Part shown: in pieces, positions 15,525 through 23,244 of the stretch | Layout of the letters: every line of letters starts with the position of its first letter | Position numbering within the stretch: the stretch's first letter is position 1 | Source of the DNA: Fictibacillus sp. FJAT-27399 | GTDB taxonomy: Bacteria > Bacillota > Bacilli > Bacillales > Fictibacillaceae | Assembly (NCBI RefSeq): GCF_001510655.1 | Contig: NZ_LMVC01000002.1 | Location: 1,367,003 to 1,417,989, forward strand | DNA: 50,987 nt | Direction of reading: 5' to 3' | Notes under the pieces: generated by a model | Told to the model about the DNA's origin: nothing | Database searches by the model: none | What the model saw: the letters and a program-made list of their open reading frames with translations, nothing else | Position numbers and translations under genes: made by a program

Positions 15525-16034
15525 GTGAAAAAGCTTGAAGAAGCGGACCTTCTGGAAGTGGCAGAAACAAAGCAGCTCGGTAATCTTGTGGAGAAGTATT
15601 ATAAAACCGTTAATATGGAAGGTGTGCTTTACAGAGGTGATCTCCAGGCACAGGCCGAACAGCCCGAAGTAGCACTTTCACTAACCTATCAATTAATCGA
15701 ACCTGCGTTAAAGCTGTATGAAAGATCTCTTGCGAAGGTAAGAGAAGAAAAAAAGCAGGGTGTTGAACTGAATGAACTCCCCTATCATGTAACGATCAAT
15801 TCCTCGAGCGACCGCATGACAGCTAAAGAATGGCAGGAGTCCTTTCCTCCCATCATGAAAGCTCTTGGAAAAAAGGATAAAAAAGAGTTCGACTGGCCGG
15901 AACGCCCGGGAAAAAAGATAATGTCCGAAGAAGAAGCCAACAAAGTCGGTACGTATCAATATGTATTGATCAGCTACAGAATTGAAGATGCAGAAGAACT
16001 TGGGATTGTGACAGAAACTGAGGAAGAAAAGTAA
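15525..16034 (+). pseudogene. 5'-truncated ArsR-type winged-helix regulator
   Basis: The GTG start at 15525 lies two bases after the MFS stop and opens on KKLEEADLLEVAETKQLGNLVEKYY, which in whole proteins is the end of the recognition helix and the wing of an ArsR-like DNA-binding domain; the first 40-50 residues are missing and a stop blocks extension upstream. The rest (about residues 45-169) is a helical ligand or dimer domain with LIEPALKLYERSL. No ribosome binding site is visible. Probably non-functional, though a C-terminal fragment could still be made. The 3' end overlaps the opposing acetyltransferase by 61 bp. Confidence 0.6.
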
Positions 16035-16522
16035 AAAAAGCTGCGGTCTGATTGATGGACAGCATTAAGCTCTATCACACTCGATGTATTTTTCGTTTCT
16101 TTTTTCTTTTCAACAGGCATCGCAAACTGAAATTCTTCCATTCTTGTAAAACCAAATTTCGGATAAAACTCAAGAACCTCGCGATTGGCAAATAAGTAGA
16201 ACGCATCTGTATTATGATAATCATTCATCACCCTTTCCATCAGCCTGCGGGCAAGCCCCTGATATCTGTAATTCGGATGGGTCATGACAGTGCCGATTTG
16301 GATTGCTTTGGTGATTTGACCGTTAATAAGTAAATCAACTTTATTTACCGATACATTCGCAACGACTTCTTCCCCTAAGGCATAAGAATAAGGGATATAC
16401 TTATCTGTCCAGTATCCGGCTTGATACCATTGTTCGAAGCTAATGCCGAACGTTTTTTGAGCAAGGTTATTAAAGCTGCATCTAAGTCTATCATGATCTT
16501 TATAATTAGAAATGAGTTTCAT
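15974..16522 (-). CDS. GNAT N-acetyltransferase, 3' end replaced
   Basis: A 182-residue GNAT protein: the acetyl-CoA loop is seen in IGTVMTHPNYRYQGLARRLMERVM (motif Q/R-x-x-G-x-A/G as YQGLAR), followed by the FYPKFGF-type motif (EFYPKFGFTRMEEF). The last 25-30 residues are Ser-rich and are read from the antisense of the truncated ArsR-type gene, so the natural C-terminus was probably removed by a deletion that fused the two genes tail to tail. ATG at 16522 follows GGAG. The catalytic domain may still fold. Substrate unknown. Confidence 0.7.
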   Translation of the reverse strand: MKLISNYKDHDRLRCSFNNLAQKTFGISFEQWYQAGYWTDKYIPYSYALGEEVVANVSVNKVDLLINGQITKAIQIGTVMTHPNYRYQGLARRLMERVMNDYHNTDAFYLFANREVLEFYPKFGFTRMEEFQFAMPVEKKKETKNTSSVIELNAVHQSDRSFFYFSSSVSVTIPSSSASSIL

Positions 16523-16597
16523 GATTCATATTCTCCTTTTTATCTGTACTTTCATTATATCTCCACCAGTAAAATTCCATATATTAGAAGTAAAAAA

Positions 16598-16841
16598 GGG
16601 GCTGTCCAAGAAGTCTGGTAGCTGTTGATCTCCGCTCCAGGCTGCTCGCTTTCCGCGGGGCGTGCGGTGAGCCATACCGGCGTGAACCCCTACTTTTTGG
16701 CGCAAGCGCCTGCGGGAGTCTCACCTGTCACGCTAGTCCCGCAGGAGTCTCGCACCTTGCACTCCAATCAACTTTTCATTGAAGATTTTTCACGTCAAAG
16801 GAGCTGCCTGAAGGTCAATTTTCGACTTTCAGGACAGCCCC
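16598..16841 (+). repeat. GGGGCTGTCC element, copy 2 (complete, 244 bp)
   Basis: Ends GGGGCTGTCC (16598-16607) and GGACAGCCCC (16832-16841). Inside are a GC-rich block (CTTTCCGCGGGGCGTGCGG), a CCTGCGGGA/TCCCGCAGG hairpin and a 3' terminal hairpin formed by GTCAATTTTCGAC and the terminal repeat. Its last base touches the stop codon of yunB, so the 3' hairpin may end yunB transcription. Confidence 0.92.
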
Positions 16842-17570
16842 TTAATCGTTCTTTTTCGCTTTATTGCCAATAACTGCTGGTTTGAATAAGCCTCCGCCGT
16901 CTCCGTAATACTCTGGAACGTCTTGCGGCAAGAAAAGATCACCAAGTTTTACATCGTTCGCTACGGTTACTTTCTCTGAAGAAAATGGTACAACAACCTG
17001 TACGTTTACTTTTAAATGTACATAAACCTCAAGATATGGATTATTAATTCCTACGTTCATTGGCTTGGTTTTCAGCTCTGAATCCACGTTTCCAACCACA
17101 CTCATTTCTACTGGTACGGGAGGCCCTACATCAGATAGCAAGGAGTTGTTAAATGCTGCACCTAACGGGATTTGATAGACAATCGAGTTAAGTCTGTTTC
17201 CGAATCTATCTTTTTTGGTATGCTGCTGACTCTTTATTTCATCATGAATACTTTCCGTCATTTTCCCCAAAACCTTATTAAACATTTGATAATTTAGACT
17301 GTAGGCCGGATGCTGGCCTTTTTGTTCATGGATAACAATCAATTTATTCATATCATATTGATTTGTAGTTTTAAGAATGGCATCATTGATGGCTTCATCC
17401 GCGATGTTATGGACTTCCGAACGGGCGATGTTTTTTAAGATGGGTTCAATTTTATGGTCCACTAACCAAAATGCAAAAATGGTCATACCGAGGAGCATGA
17501 TCAACGAGTATAACAGCACACGTTTAAACGGCAGAGGTCCTTTCCGCAATTTCATTCGATGACCAAACAT
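16842..17570 (-). CDS. yunB: YunB-type sporulation protein
   Basis: A 242-residue protein with a basic N-terminus, one membrane helix (about residues 17-38) and a large extracytoplasmic domain. The pattern after the helix (HKIEPILKNIARSEVHNIADEAI, IVYQIPLGAAFNNSLLSDVGPP, YLEVYVHLKVNVQVVVPFSS) is that of YunB, a sigma-E-dependent protein linked to sporulation in B. subtilis. The second of two adjacent ATGs (17570) is chosen for spacing from AGGAGGTG. The stop codon TTA-complement at 16842-16844 is flush with the repeat element, which has replaced any original 3' region. Confidence 0.9.
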   Translation of the reverse strand: MFGHRMKLRKGPLPFKRVLLYSLIMLLGMTIFAFWLVDHKIEPILKNIARSEVHNIADEAINDAILKTTNQYDMNKLIVIHEQKGQHPAYSLNYQMFNKVLGKMTESIHDEIKSQQHTKKDRFGNRLNSIVYQIPLGAAFNNSLLSDVGPPVPVEMSVVGNVDSELKTKPMNVGINNPYLEVYVHLKVNVQVVVPFSSEKVTVANDVKLGDLFLPQDVPEYYGDGGGLFKPAVIGNKAKKND

Positions 17571-17650
17571 CATACACCTCCTACTTTATAGGTACGTCCG
17601 TCAGAAAGGATTTATTCCTTGCACGCTAAGAGCTTCAGTATTGCAAAACA

Positions 17651-17685
17651 AAGAAAAACGTGCCTGAATAAGGCACGTTCTCTTT
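17651..17685 (-). terminator. Terminator of the peptidoglycan-binding protein gene
   Basis: AACGTGCCT and AGGCACGTT form a perfect 9-bp stem with a five-base loop; T-rich on both strands. Confidence 0.85.
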
Positions 17686-17725
17686 GAAGGAAAGCTTATA
17701 AGGATATTGTTATTCCTAAGTACAT

Positions 17726-18211
17726 TTAATTGGCATATAACCGATACGTATCGGTTAATGTTTCGCCATTTCCATAGATATTTGCTTTGGAGGGCGCGTA
17801 GAAATTAGAGCTATCGTATTTCCAATGGATTCTTACGGCCATGTATCCACCGGCTCCATAAGTGTTCTTTCCTCTCTTTTCAATGAATTGAGAGAAGCTG
17901 TCCCATGTCCTCGGCCCCACTACACCATCAACGACCAGGTTGTGCGTTTTTTGATATTGTTTAACAGCGGCTTCGGTTTTTGGACCAAAGATCCCATCGG
18001 AGTCAATGACTGACGAATCGGTATAAAATCTGAGAACATTGATAATATACTGCATGTTTTTAACTTCCACACCACGCGAATCCTTGCGTAAAATTGAATT
18101 TTTATCCCAGTCCACCGGGTGATGAAATCCTGGCGCTGAAGCTGATGCTGTTGAAAATGAAATCCCCCAGGCCATGATGACAACTGCCAAACTAGCAAGT
18201 ATTTTTTTCAT
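17726..18211 (-). CDS. Secreted peptidoglycan-binding domain protein
   Basis: A 161-residue protein with a signal peptide (residues 1 to about 25, ending ASASA) and one PG_binding_1 domain (about 40-105): RKDSRGVEVKNMQYIINVLR, then DGIFGPKTEAAVKQYQKTHN and VVGPRTWDSF. The last 45 residues (MAVRIHWKYDSSNFYAPSK) are an unassigned beta-rich tail. No catalytic domain is present, so it is probably a wall-attached binding protein. ATG at 18211 lies behind AGGGGGA. Confidence 0.85.
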   Translation of the reverse strand: MKKILASLAVVIMAWGISFSTASASAPGFHHPVDWDKNSILRKDSRGVEVKNMQYIINVLRFYTDSSVIDSDGIFGPKTEAAVKQYQKTHNLVVDGVVGPRTWDSFSQFIEKRGKNTYGAGGYMAVRIHWKYDSSNFYAPSKANIYGNGETLTDTYRLYAN

Positions 18212-18407
18212 TTTGCCATCCCCCTTTTTTGTATGGATTTGATATTCCTTACAAATTTCCCCTCATCCTGAAGATTCCCCCTCTTCGTAAAATTAACCCT
18301 TTCTTTCTTGAGACCAATGCCCTGTTTTTCACCTGGTCTTTAGAATCAGTGTCCAACCACTGTAAGGCAGAATAGGATAGTTTGTATGTAAATAAGGAGG
18401 TTTCTGG

Positions 18408-19100
18408 ATGAACCATTATTGCAAAAGAATGTATCCCCAATTTCCCGGACAAGGGGCTGGCCAGGGATCAGGACAGCAGACACCTGGATTCCATGGATTT
18501 TATGGCCAGGGTCAACCCAGTCAGCAAGGATTAGGCGGGCAGCCTCAGATGCCACAATTTCCCGGGATGTTCCCGGGGATGCCAGGCGGCCAGACCCAGC
18601 AAGGCGGACAGCAAGGTCAGCAGTCTCAGCAGGGACAGGGCGGGCAGCCTCAGATGCCGCAGTTTCCTGGGATGTTCCCCGGGATGCCGGGCGGGCAGGG
18701 ACAGCAAGGCGGACAGCAAGGGCAGCAGCCTCAGCAAGGACAGGGCGGACAGCAGCAGATGCCGCAGTTTCCTGGCTTGTTCCCCGGGATGCCGGGCGGG
18801 CAGCAGCAAGGCGGGCAGACCCAGCAAGGTGGACAGCAAGGGCAGCAGCCTCAGCAAGGACAGGGCGGACAGCAGCAGATGCCGCAGTTTCCTGGCTTGT
18901 TCCCCGGGATGCCGGGCGGGCAGACCCAGCAAGGCGGACAGCAAGGGCAGCAGCCTCAGCAAGGACAGGGCGGACAGCAGCAGATGCCGCAATTTCCTGG
19001 CTCGTTCCCTGGGATGCCGGGCGGGCAGCAGCAAGGCGGGCAGGGACAGCAAAGCCAGCAGGTATTTTACCCATATTACGGCTATCCCGGAATGTTTTAG
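18408..19100 (+). CDS. Repetitive Gly/Gln/Pro/Met-rich protein
   Basis: A 230-residue low-complexity protein of unknown function. It has a short unique head (MNHYCKRMYPQFPGQGAGQG), about five repeats of 35-40 residues built from MPQFPGMFPGMPGG, GGQQGQQ and QQGQGGQ modules, and an aromatic tail (VFYPYYGYPGMF). No signal peptide or membrane segment. Composition and aromatic tail recall spore coat and self-assembling surface proteins; that is inference. ATG at 18408 has an excellent AAGGAGG upstream, the repeats stay in frame and a terminator follows at 19263, all arguing for a real gene although every other frame is also open. Confidence 0.75.
   Translation: MNHYCKRMYPQFPGQGAGQGSGQQTPGFHGFYGQGQPSQQGLGGQPQMPQFPGMFPGMPGGQTQQGGQQGQQSQQGQGGQPQMPQFPGMFPGMPGGQGQQGGQQGQQPQQGQGGQQQMPQFPGLFPGMPGGQQQGGQTQQGGQQGQQPQQGQGGQQQMPQFPGLFPGMPGGQTQQGGQQGQQPQQGQGGQQQMPQFPGSFPGMPGGQQQGGQGQQSQQVFYPYYGYPGMF
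18537..19050 (+). repeat. Tandem in-gene repeats of about 104-120 bp
   Basis: Five units each beginning near GGGCAGCCTCAGATGCCGCA or a variant. The third and fourth units are almost identical at the DNA level, so copy number is likely to vary by slippage or recombination. Confidence 0.85.
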
Positions 19101-19125
19101 TCTAGTTAGTTGACCAAAATGGGCA

Positions 19126-19222
19126 TTTGGCGGGTATTTGCTCCATTTTGGCGGGTAAATTTAAATTTTGGACGGTAAACTGATGAATTCGGCATGTAAA
19201 TCTATTGTTTCGGCTTGCATTT
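19126..19222 (+). repeat. Phased TTYGG array 2 (5 units, 20-21 bp period)
   Basis: Units start at 19126 (TTTGGCGGGTATTT), 19147 (TTTGGCGGGTAAAT), 19167 (TTTGGACGGTAAAC), 19188 (TTCGGCATGTAAAT) and 19209 (TTCGGCTTGCATTT). Spacings are 21, 20, 21 and 21 bp. The array lies between the stop of the repetitive protein gene and the shared terminator at 19263, so it may be part of that transcript's 3' untranslated region. Confidence 0.7.
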
Positions 19223-19262
19223 CCATTTACCTTCCAATTTCTTCTCTTCATCAACATCAAAA

Positions 19263-19307
19263 ACAAAGGATTCCTCCAAAAAGCATGGAGAAATCCTTTG
19301 TTTTTTT
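19263..19307. terminator. Bidirectional terminator
   Basis: ACAAAGGATT and AATCCTTTGT pair, with inner CTCC/GGAG, flanked by T-tracts on both strands; shared by the convergent repetitive-protein and cation transporter genes. Confidence 0.85.
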
Positions 19308-19309
19308 AC

Positions 19310-20293
19310 TCATTTTTCAGTTTTATTCATGTTTTTGCGGTGTTCCTGCCATTGCTGAACACCATCGTCTTCATCAAACTCAATGGTGACATCTGCTACG
19401 CCTTTTTCCAATAAGATCTGCTCTTCAAGACGGTCTTTTATGTCGTCTGCCTGGGCGACGGTCAGCGATGGATCTACTTCGACTTCAAGTTCGACATGAA
19501 GATCTTCGCCTTCTTTAATGACGGTTACTCCGACCACATCTTTTACATCAGGATCACGCAAGACCAAATCACCAATTTTGTCTTCCATTTCCTCATCCGC
19601 TTCTCCAAGAGCCCCTGCAGCATTATCAAGAAATACTTTTCCGACAACAAAGAACATCATAAGGCCGATCAGTATTGACGCGATGCCTTCCGCTTGGTGA
19701 AACGGTGTGTAGTGGGCGATGACAATGGCGATGATAGCGAGCAGTCCGCCTGCCGTGGCTACCATATCTTCCATAAAAACAAGTTTTGTAGCTGGTTTAG
19801 CTTTTGGGAGGTAACCGAAACTTTTAGCGAATACGGCAAAACCGCTCGTGGTGTCTCCTGCATCATGCATGATCTCTTTCATTGCTTTAAAAAGGACGAA
19901 TGCCTCGAGCAGGACCGCCGCTCCCAGCACAGCCAGATTGATGGCAAAGCCAGTCGATTCCGTTGGGTGAAAGATGTGTGTAAATCCTTCTTTAACTGTT
20001 TCAAACGACATGATCCCAACAATTAGAACGGCGCCCAGCAGCACGAGGTTCACAAGTCTTCCAAACCCATTAGGAAAACGGTTTGTTGCCCCTCTTTTGC
20101 TTAATGCAGAACCGATGAATACAAAGAATTGATTGGCTGCATCACCTAGACTGTGCATCGTTTCTGCAAACATGGCCACATTCCCTGTACTGAGATAGGC
20201 GCCGCCTTTAATGATGGCAATGATGGTGTTGACGATTGCCGCTAAAAATGCGGACTTATTTCCGTTTTTCAAGTGTTTAAATAGCTGCCCCAT
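19310..20293 (-). CDS. Cation diffusion facilitator transporter
   Basis: A 327-residue CDF-family divalent cation/proton antiporter. The first helices hold AMFAETMHSLGDAANQFFVF, whose His and Asp form half the metal site. In the fifth helix the other half appears as FMEDMVATAGG, the Glu-Asp variant seen in MMT1/ZitB-like subgroups. The cytoplasmic C-terminal domain (about 235-310) has the ferredoxin-like pattern with VKDVVGVTVIKEGEDLHVELE. The metal (Zn, Fe, Mn or Co) cannot be read from this. The ATG at 20293 is used; an in-frame GTG three codons upstream is as plausible. Confidence 0.9.
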   Translation of the reverse strand: MGQLFKHLKNGNKSAFLAAIVNTIIAIIKGGAYLSTGNVAMFAETMHSLGDAANQFFVFIGSALSKRGATNRFPNGFGRLVNLVLLGAVLIVGIMSFETVKEGFTHIFHPTESTGFAINLAVLGAAVLLEAFVLFKAMKEIMHDAGDTTSGFAVFAKSFGYLPKAKPATKLVFMEDMVATAGGLLAIIAIVIAHYTPFHQAEGIASILIGLMMFFVVGKVFLDNAAGALGEADEEMEDKIGDLVLRDPDVKDVVGVTVIKEGEDLHVELEVEVDPSLTVAQADDIKDRLEEQILLEKGVADVTIEFDEDDGVQQWQEHRKNMNKTEK

Positions 20294-20429
20294 TAGTTCC
20301 ACACTCTCTAATTTTTAATTTTATGTATAGAGTTCAACCTCATTCTTCCCGATTAGGTAGTTTGTCACACCTTATTTAACCTTTGTACTTCAAATGAGAT
20401 TTTCAGTTAAAGGCTATTCGAATATACAT

Positions 20430-20488
20430 AAAAAAATCCCCTCCCTTACCATTTTATAGATTAACAATTGGTAAGGAAAGAGGATTTA
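20430..20488 (-). terminator. Terminator of the ykoNST-type operon
   Basis: On the minus strand ATCCTC and GAGGGGAT enclose TTACCA/TGGTAA, a long interrupted hairpin followed by seven T. Confidence 0.8.
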
Positions 20489-20496
20489 TTATTGTA

Positions 20497-21495
20497 TTAG
20501 CGGACCGTGCTTTCATGGAAAATCTCTCGTTTTCTTGCCGTATCTTCCAGATTAAGATTTGTTTCTATCGAGTATTTTGGACGCCGCTTTACTTCTTTAA
20601 AGATTTTTCCGATGTATTCCCCGATTACCCCTATACCTAAAAGCTGCAGTCCTCCGATAAACCATATGGAAATCATTAAGGATGACCATCCTGATTCTGT
20701 ACGGCCCAAGACCTCCTGAACAATGGTATATCCTCCTAATAGTACGCTGAGGATGATGGACATCAATCCGATGAGGGTCACAAAGCGGATCGGAGCAATA
20801 CTGAACGAAGTAATCCCGTCCACTGCAAAAGCGAGCATTTTCTTTAATGGATATTTTGTAGTGCCCGCCATCCGTTCTTTACGGTCGTAATAAACATTTG
20901 CAGACTTAAACCCAATGAGAGGAATGATCCCCCTCAAAAATAAGTTGTTTTCTTCATATCGGCACAGCTCATCCAAGGCCCTCTTGCTCATTAAACGAAA
21001 ATCTGCGTGATTAGGAATGAGGTCTATTCCAATCTTTTGCATAAAACGATAGAAACCATTCGCTGTCGTTCGTTTTAAAAATGTATCGGTATCTCTTTTT
21101 CTTCGGACACCATACACGATCTCGCAGCCTTCATTGTATTTCAGGATAAATTCCCTGATGACGGTGATGTCATCCTGCAGATCGGCATCAATGGAAATGA
21201 CACAATCCGAGAATTCCTTTGCTTTCATCAAACCAGCTAGCAAAGCGTTCTGATGGCCGGCGTTCCTGGATAATTTCAATCCAGTTACATAACCATTCAC
21301 AAAGCTTTCTTCTTCAATCATGTTCCATGTCCTGTCTTCGCTGCCGTCATCCACAAACATGATTTTACTTTGTGTATGAATCAACTTTTCTGTCTCCAGG
21401 TCTTCCAGAAGATAGGTTAATTGCTTTGTTGTTTCCTGCAGTACTTCTTCTTCGTTGTAGCAGGGAACAACAATCGTTAAGATAGGTTCATTCAT
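20497..21495 (-). CDS. ykoT: Polyprenyl-phosphate glycosyltransferase, GT2 (YkoT type)
   Basis: A 332-residue inverting GT2 enzyme: TIVVPCYNEEEVL, then FVDDGSEDRTW, the metal-binding DADLQDD (Asp-x-Asp) and a basic GTTKYPLKKM region before two C-terminal membrane helices (about 235-260 and 270-292). This is the DPM1/GtrB-like type that loads a sugar onto undecaprenyl phosphate. The YPLxKM pattern is typical. ATG at 21495 follows AAAAGGGAG; a GTG three codons upstream overlaps that site. Third gene of the operon 24381-20497, probably supplying lipid-linked sugar to the YkoS-type protein. Confidence 0.88.
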   Translation of the reverse strand: MNEPILTIVVPCYNEEEVLQETTKQLTYLLEDLETEKLIHTQSKIMFVDDGSEDRTWNMIEEESFVNGYVTGLKLSRNAGHQNALLAGLMKAKEFSDCVISIDADLQDDITVIREFILKYNEGCEIVYGVRRKRDTDTFLKRTTANGFYRFMQKIGIDLIPNHADFRLMSKRALDELCRYEENNLFLRGIIPLIGFKSANVYYDRKERMAGTTKYPLKKMLAFAVDGITSFSIAPIRFVTLIGLMSIILSVLLGGYTIVQEVLGRTESGWSSLMISIWFIGGLQLLGIGVIGEYIGKIFKEVKRRPKYSIETNLNLEDTARKREIFHESTVR

Positions 21496-21515
21496 CAAAT
21501 TCACTCCCTTTTAGC

Positions 21516-23198
21516 TCATCTCACCTGGTAAAGATAGATTTTCCATACCGAATGCGGGTCCGTAAATGTTTTTTCATACGTTAAATGATCTTCCCTGGCA
21601 TTGACGATAGGAACAGATGAAAAGATGTACCGTCCTCCAAGCTTTTTAAACGCCTTTGTGTTTAATTGCAGGTGGTCGATTTTTTTATCCGAATCTTTCT
21701 CAAAACTATAATGCTTGCCGAGTTCTGCTGAGAATAGATAACATCGGCCGCCCCAGTGGTCAAAATAGTTCTTCAGTTTTCGGTTCTTGTCCAGTTCCTT
21801 AGAAATAATGGACCGGAATTGGTGTTTATAGGAGAGCGGATAAAAATTGTTATAGGTATCGAGCGTGTAAAATCCGTTGTATTGAGAGATCGAGGGATGC
21901 AGTCCTATGCTTGCTACCCGATACGTATATTTCGGTTTTCCAATATAGCGGTCAATTTTCTCAAAGAGCTGAGTGGAGTAAAATTCCTTGAACGAAGGGT
22001 ATCCAGCGATTCGATAACGGATTTCCTCATTCAGTGTGAACAGCAATAGCAACTGAAGGATAAGCAAAACCACGGCTGTTTTTTTCCATTTACCCTTCCC
22101 CTGCCCAACAATCTTCAAGCCTACTGCGAACAAAAGATACAAAATTAACGGATGCAGAAAGTGAAACCTCGAAAAGTTAAACGTATTTAAAAGAGAGACT
22201 TGATCTTTCAGCGGCTGCCATCCTTTAAAAAACCAAAAGCCATACCATACTGATAAGACAGCATTCAATGCCATGAGAAAAAGAAAAAGAGTTTCATTTC
22301 TCCATGTCTTTTGTCTAATGACCTTCCACAGGGCCACGAATAAAAGCGGCAAAATGAAGTACGTGTGAATCGTCATCACATGAGTATGGCCCAATAGAAA
22401 ATTTTTCAGCATCAGCCTTATGGAAGATGGAAAATCAAGGACAGATTCCTTGAATTCATTCCTGCTCGTCGGTGCCTGTGGAAGCAGAAGTGAATACACC
22501 AGGCGGTATTCAGTCACCATGTAGATCAAAATCATAAAGCTGATACTAATGAGGAATTTAAAATTCCACTTTCTCTTTCTCCACACATCTGTTATCCACA
22601 ATAAAGCCATAGCAAAGAGAAAAAAGAAAAAACCTAATACAAAGCTGGAGTAAAAGGGCAGCAGGAGAAGGACCAGCCATTCCTTACGACCTGATGCCTG
22701 ATTGCGAATATTTAAAAACGCCCATAATGCGAGCGGCATTCCGAGGGTGCTCAGCATGCCTGAAGGCCAAAAAGGCGTTAAAGCAAAGGCTAAGGCAACA
22801 CCAACACGGATAAACGATAATTCCTGCTCTTTCACAAAATGATCTTTCAGCAGCAGGTACATCCCAATAAAAGCAAACACCCGTGTTATCGCCTGTGATA
22901 TGGCATAGGCTTGCATTGCTGGAAACAACGCATGCAGCCATACGATGCCGCTGAATTCCGTTTCAAAGGCATCCCTCGGCAGGCCGTTGATCACTTGCGG
23001 TATGACAGCGTGAATATTTCCAAACAGCTGTCCGCTGTGAACGAGAACCCGGTACCACGCGATATTGGAATCCATATTATCATGGACTCGGATGTGAACA
23101 TTCTCTCCTAAAATAAAAAGCGGAGAGAGATAGATCAGAAGAATGATCCATGCACCATACAAGTATTTTGATTCTCTTGATATAGGCCTCCTTACCAT
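21516..23198 (-). CDS. ykoS: YkoS-type polytopic membrane protein (DUF6044)
   Basis: A 560-residue protein with a dozen or so membrane helices from residue 13 to about 400 and a C-terminal extracytoplasmic region of about 150 residues. The first loop after helix 1 carries NVHIRVHDNMDSNIAWY, with the acidic HDNMDS placed as the catalytic Asp is in GT-C glycosyltransferases. It resembles YkoS of B. subtilis, adjacent there too to a GT2 gene; the reaction is unknown. ATG at 23198 follows AGGAG. It is 20 bp from the next gene and 46 bp from the previous one, so it lies in one operon. Confidence 0.78.
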   Translation of the reverse strand: MVRRPISRESKYLYGAWIILLIYLSPLFILGENVHIRVHDNMDSNIAWYRVLVHSGQLFGNIHAVIPQVINGLPRDAFETEFSGIVWLHALFPAMQAYAISQAITRVFAFIGMYLLLKDHFVKEQELSFIRVGVALAFALTPFWPSGMLSTLGMPLALWAFLNIRNQASGRKEWLVLLLLPFYSSFVLGFFFFLFAMALLWITDVWRKRKWNFKFLISISFMILIYMVTEYRLVYSLLLPQAPTSRNEFKESVLDFPSSIRLMLKNFLLGHTHVMTIHTYFILPLLFVALWKVIRQKTWRNETLFLFLMALNAVLSVWYGFWFFKGWQPLKDQVSLLNTFNFSRFHFLHPLILYLLFAVGLKIVGQGKGKWKKTAVVLLILQLLLLFTLNEEIRYRIAGYPSFKEFYSTQLFEKIDRYIGKPKYTYRVASIGLHPSISQYNGFYTLDTYNNFYPLSYKHQFRSIISKELDKNRKLKNYFDHWGGRCYLFSAELGKHYSFEKDSDKKIDHLQLNTKAFKKLGGRYIFSSVPIVNAREDHLTYEKTFTDPHSVWKIYLYQVR

Positions 23199-23244
23199 TT
23201 CGTAAAGCTCCTGTCTTGATGTATTGGCAAAACATTTTTAGTGG

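Noticed and set aside
18346-19074. Long frames in all other readings of the Gly/Gln-rich gene
   Set aside because: Repetitive GC-rich DNA keeps all frames open. Only the 18408 frame has an ideal ribosome binding site and a terminator in place.
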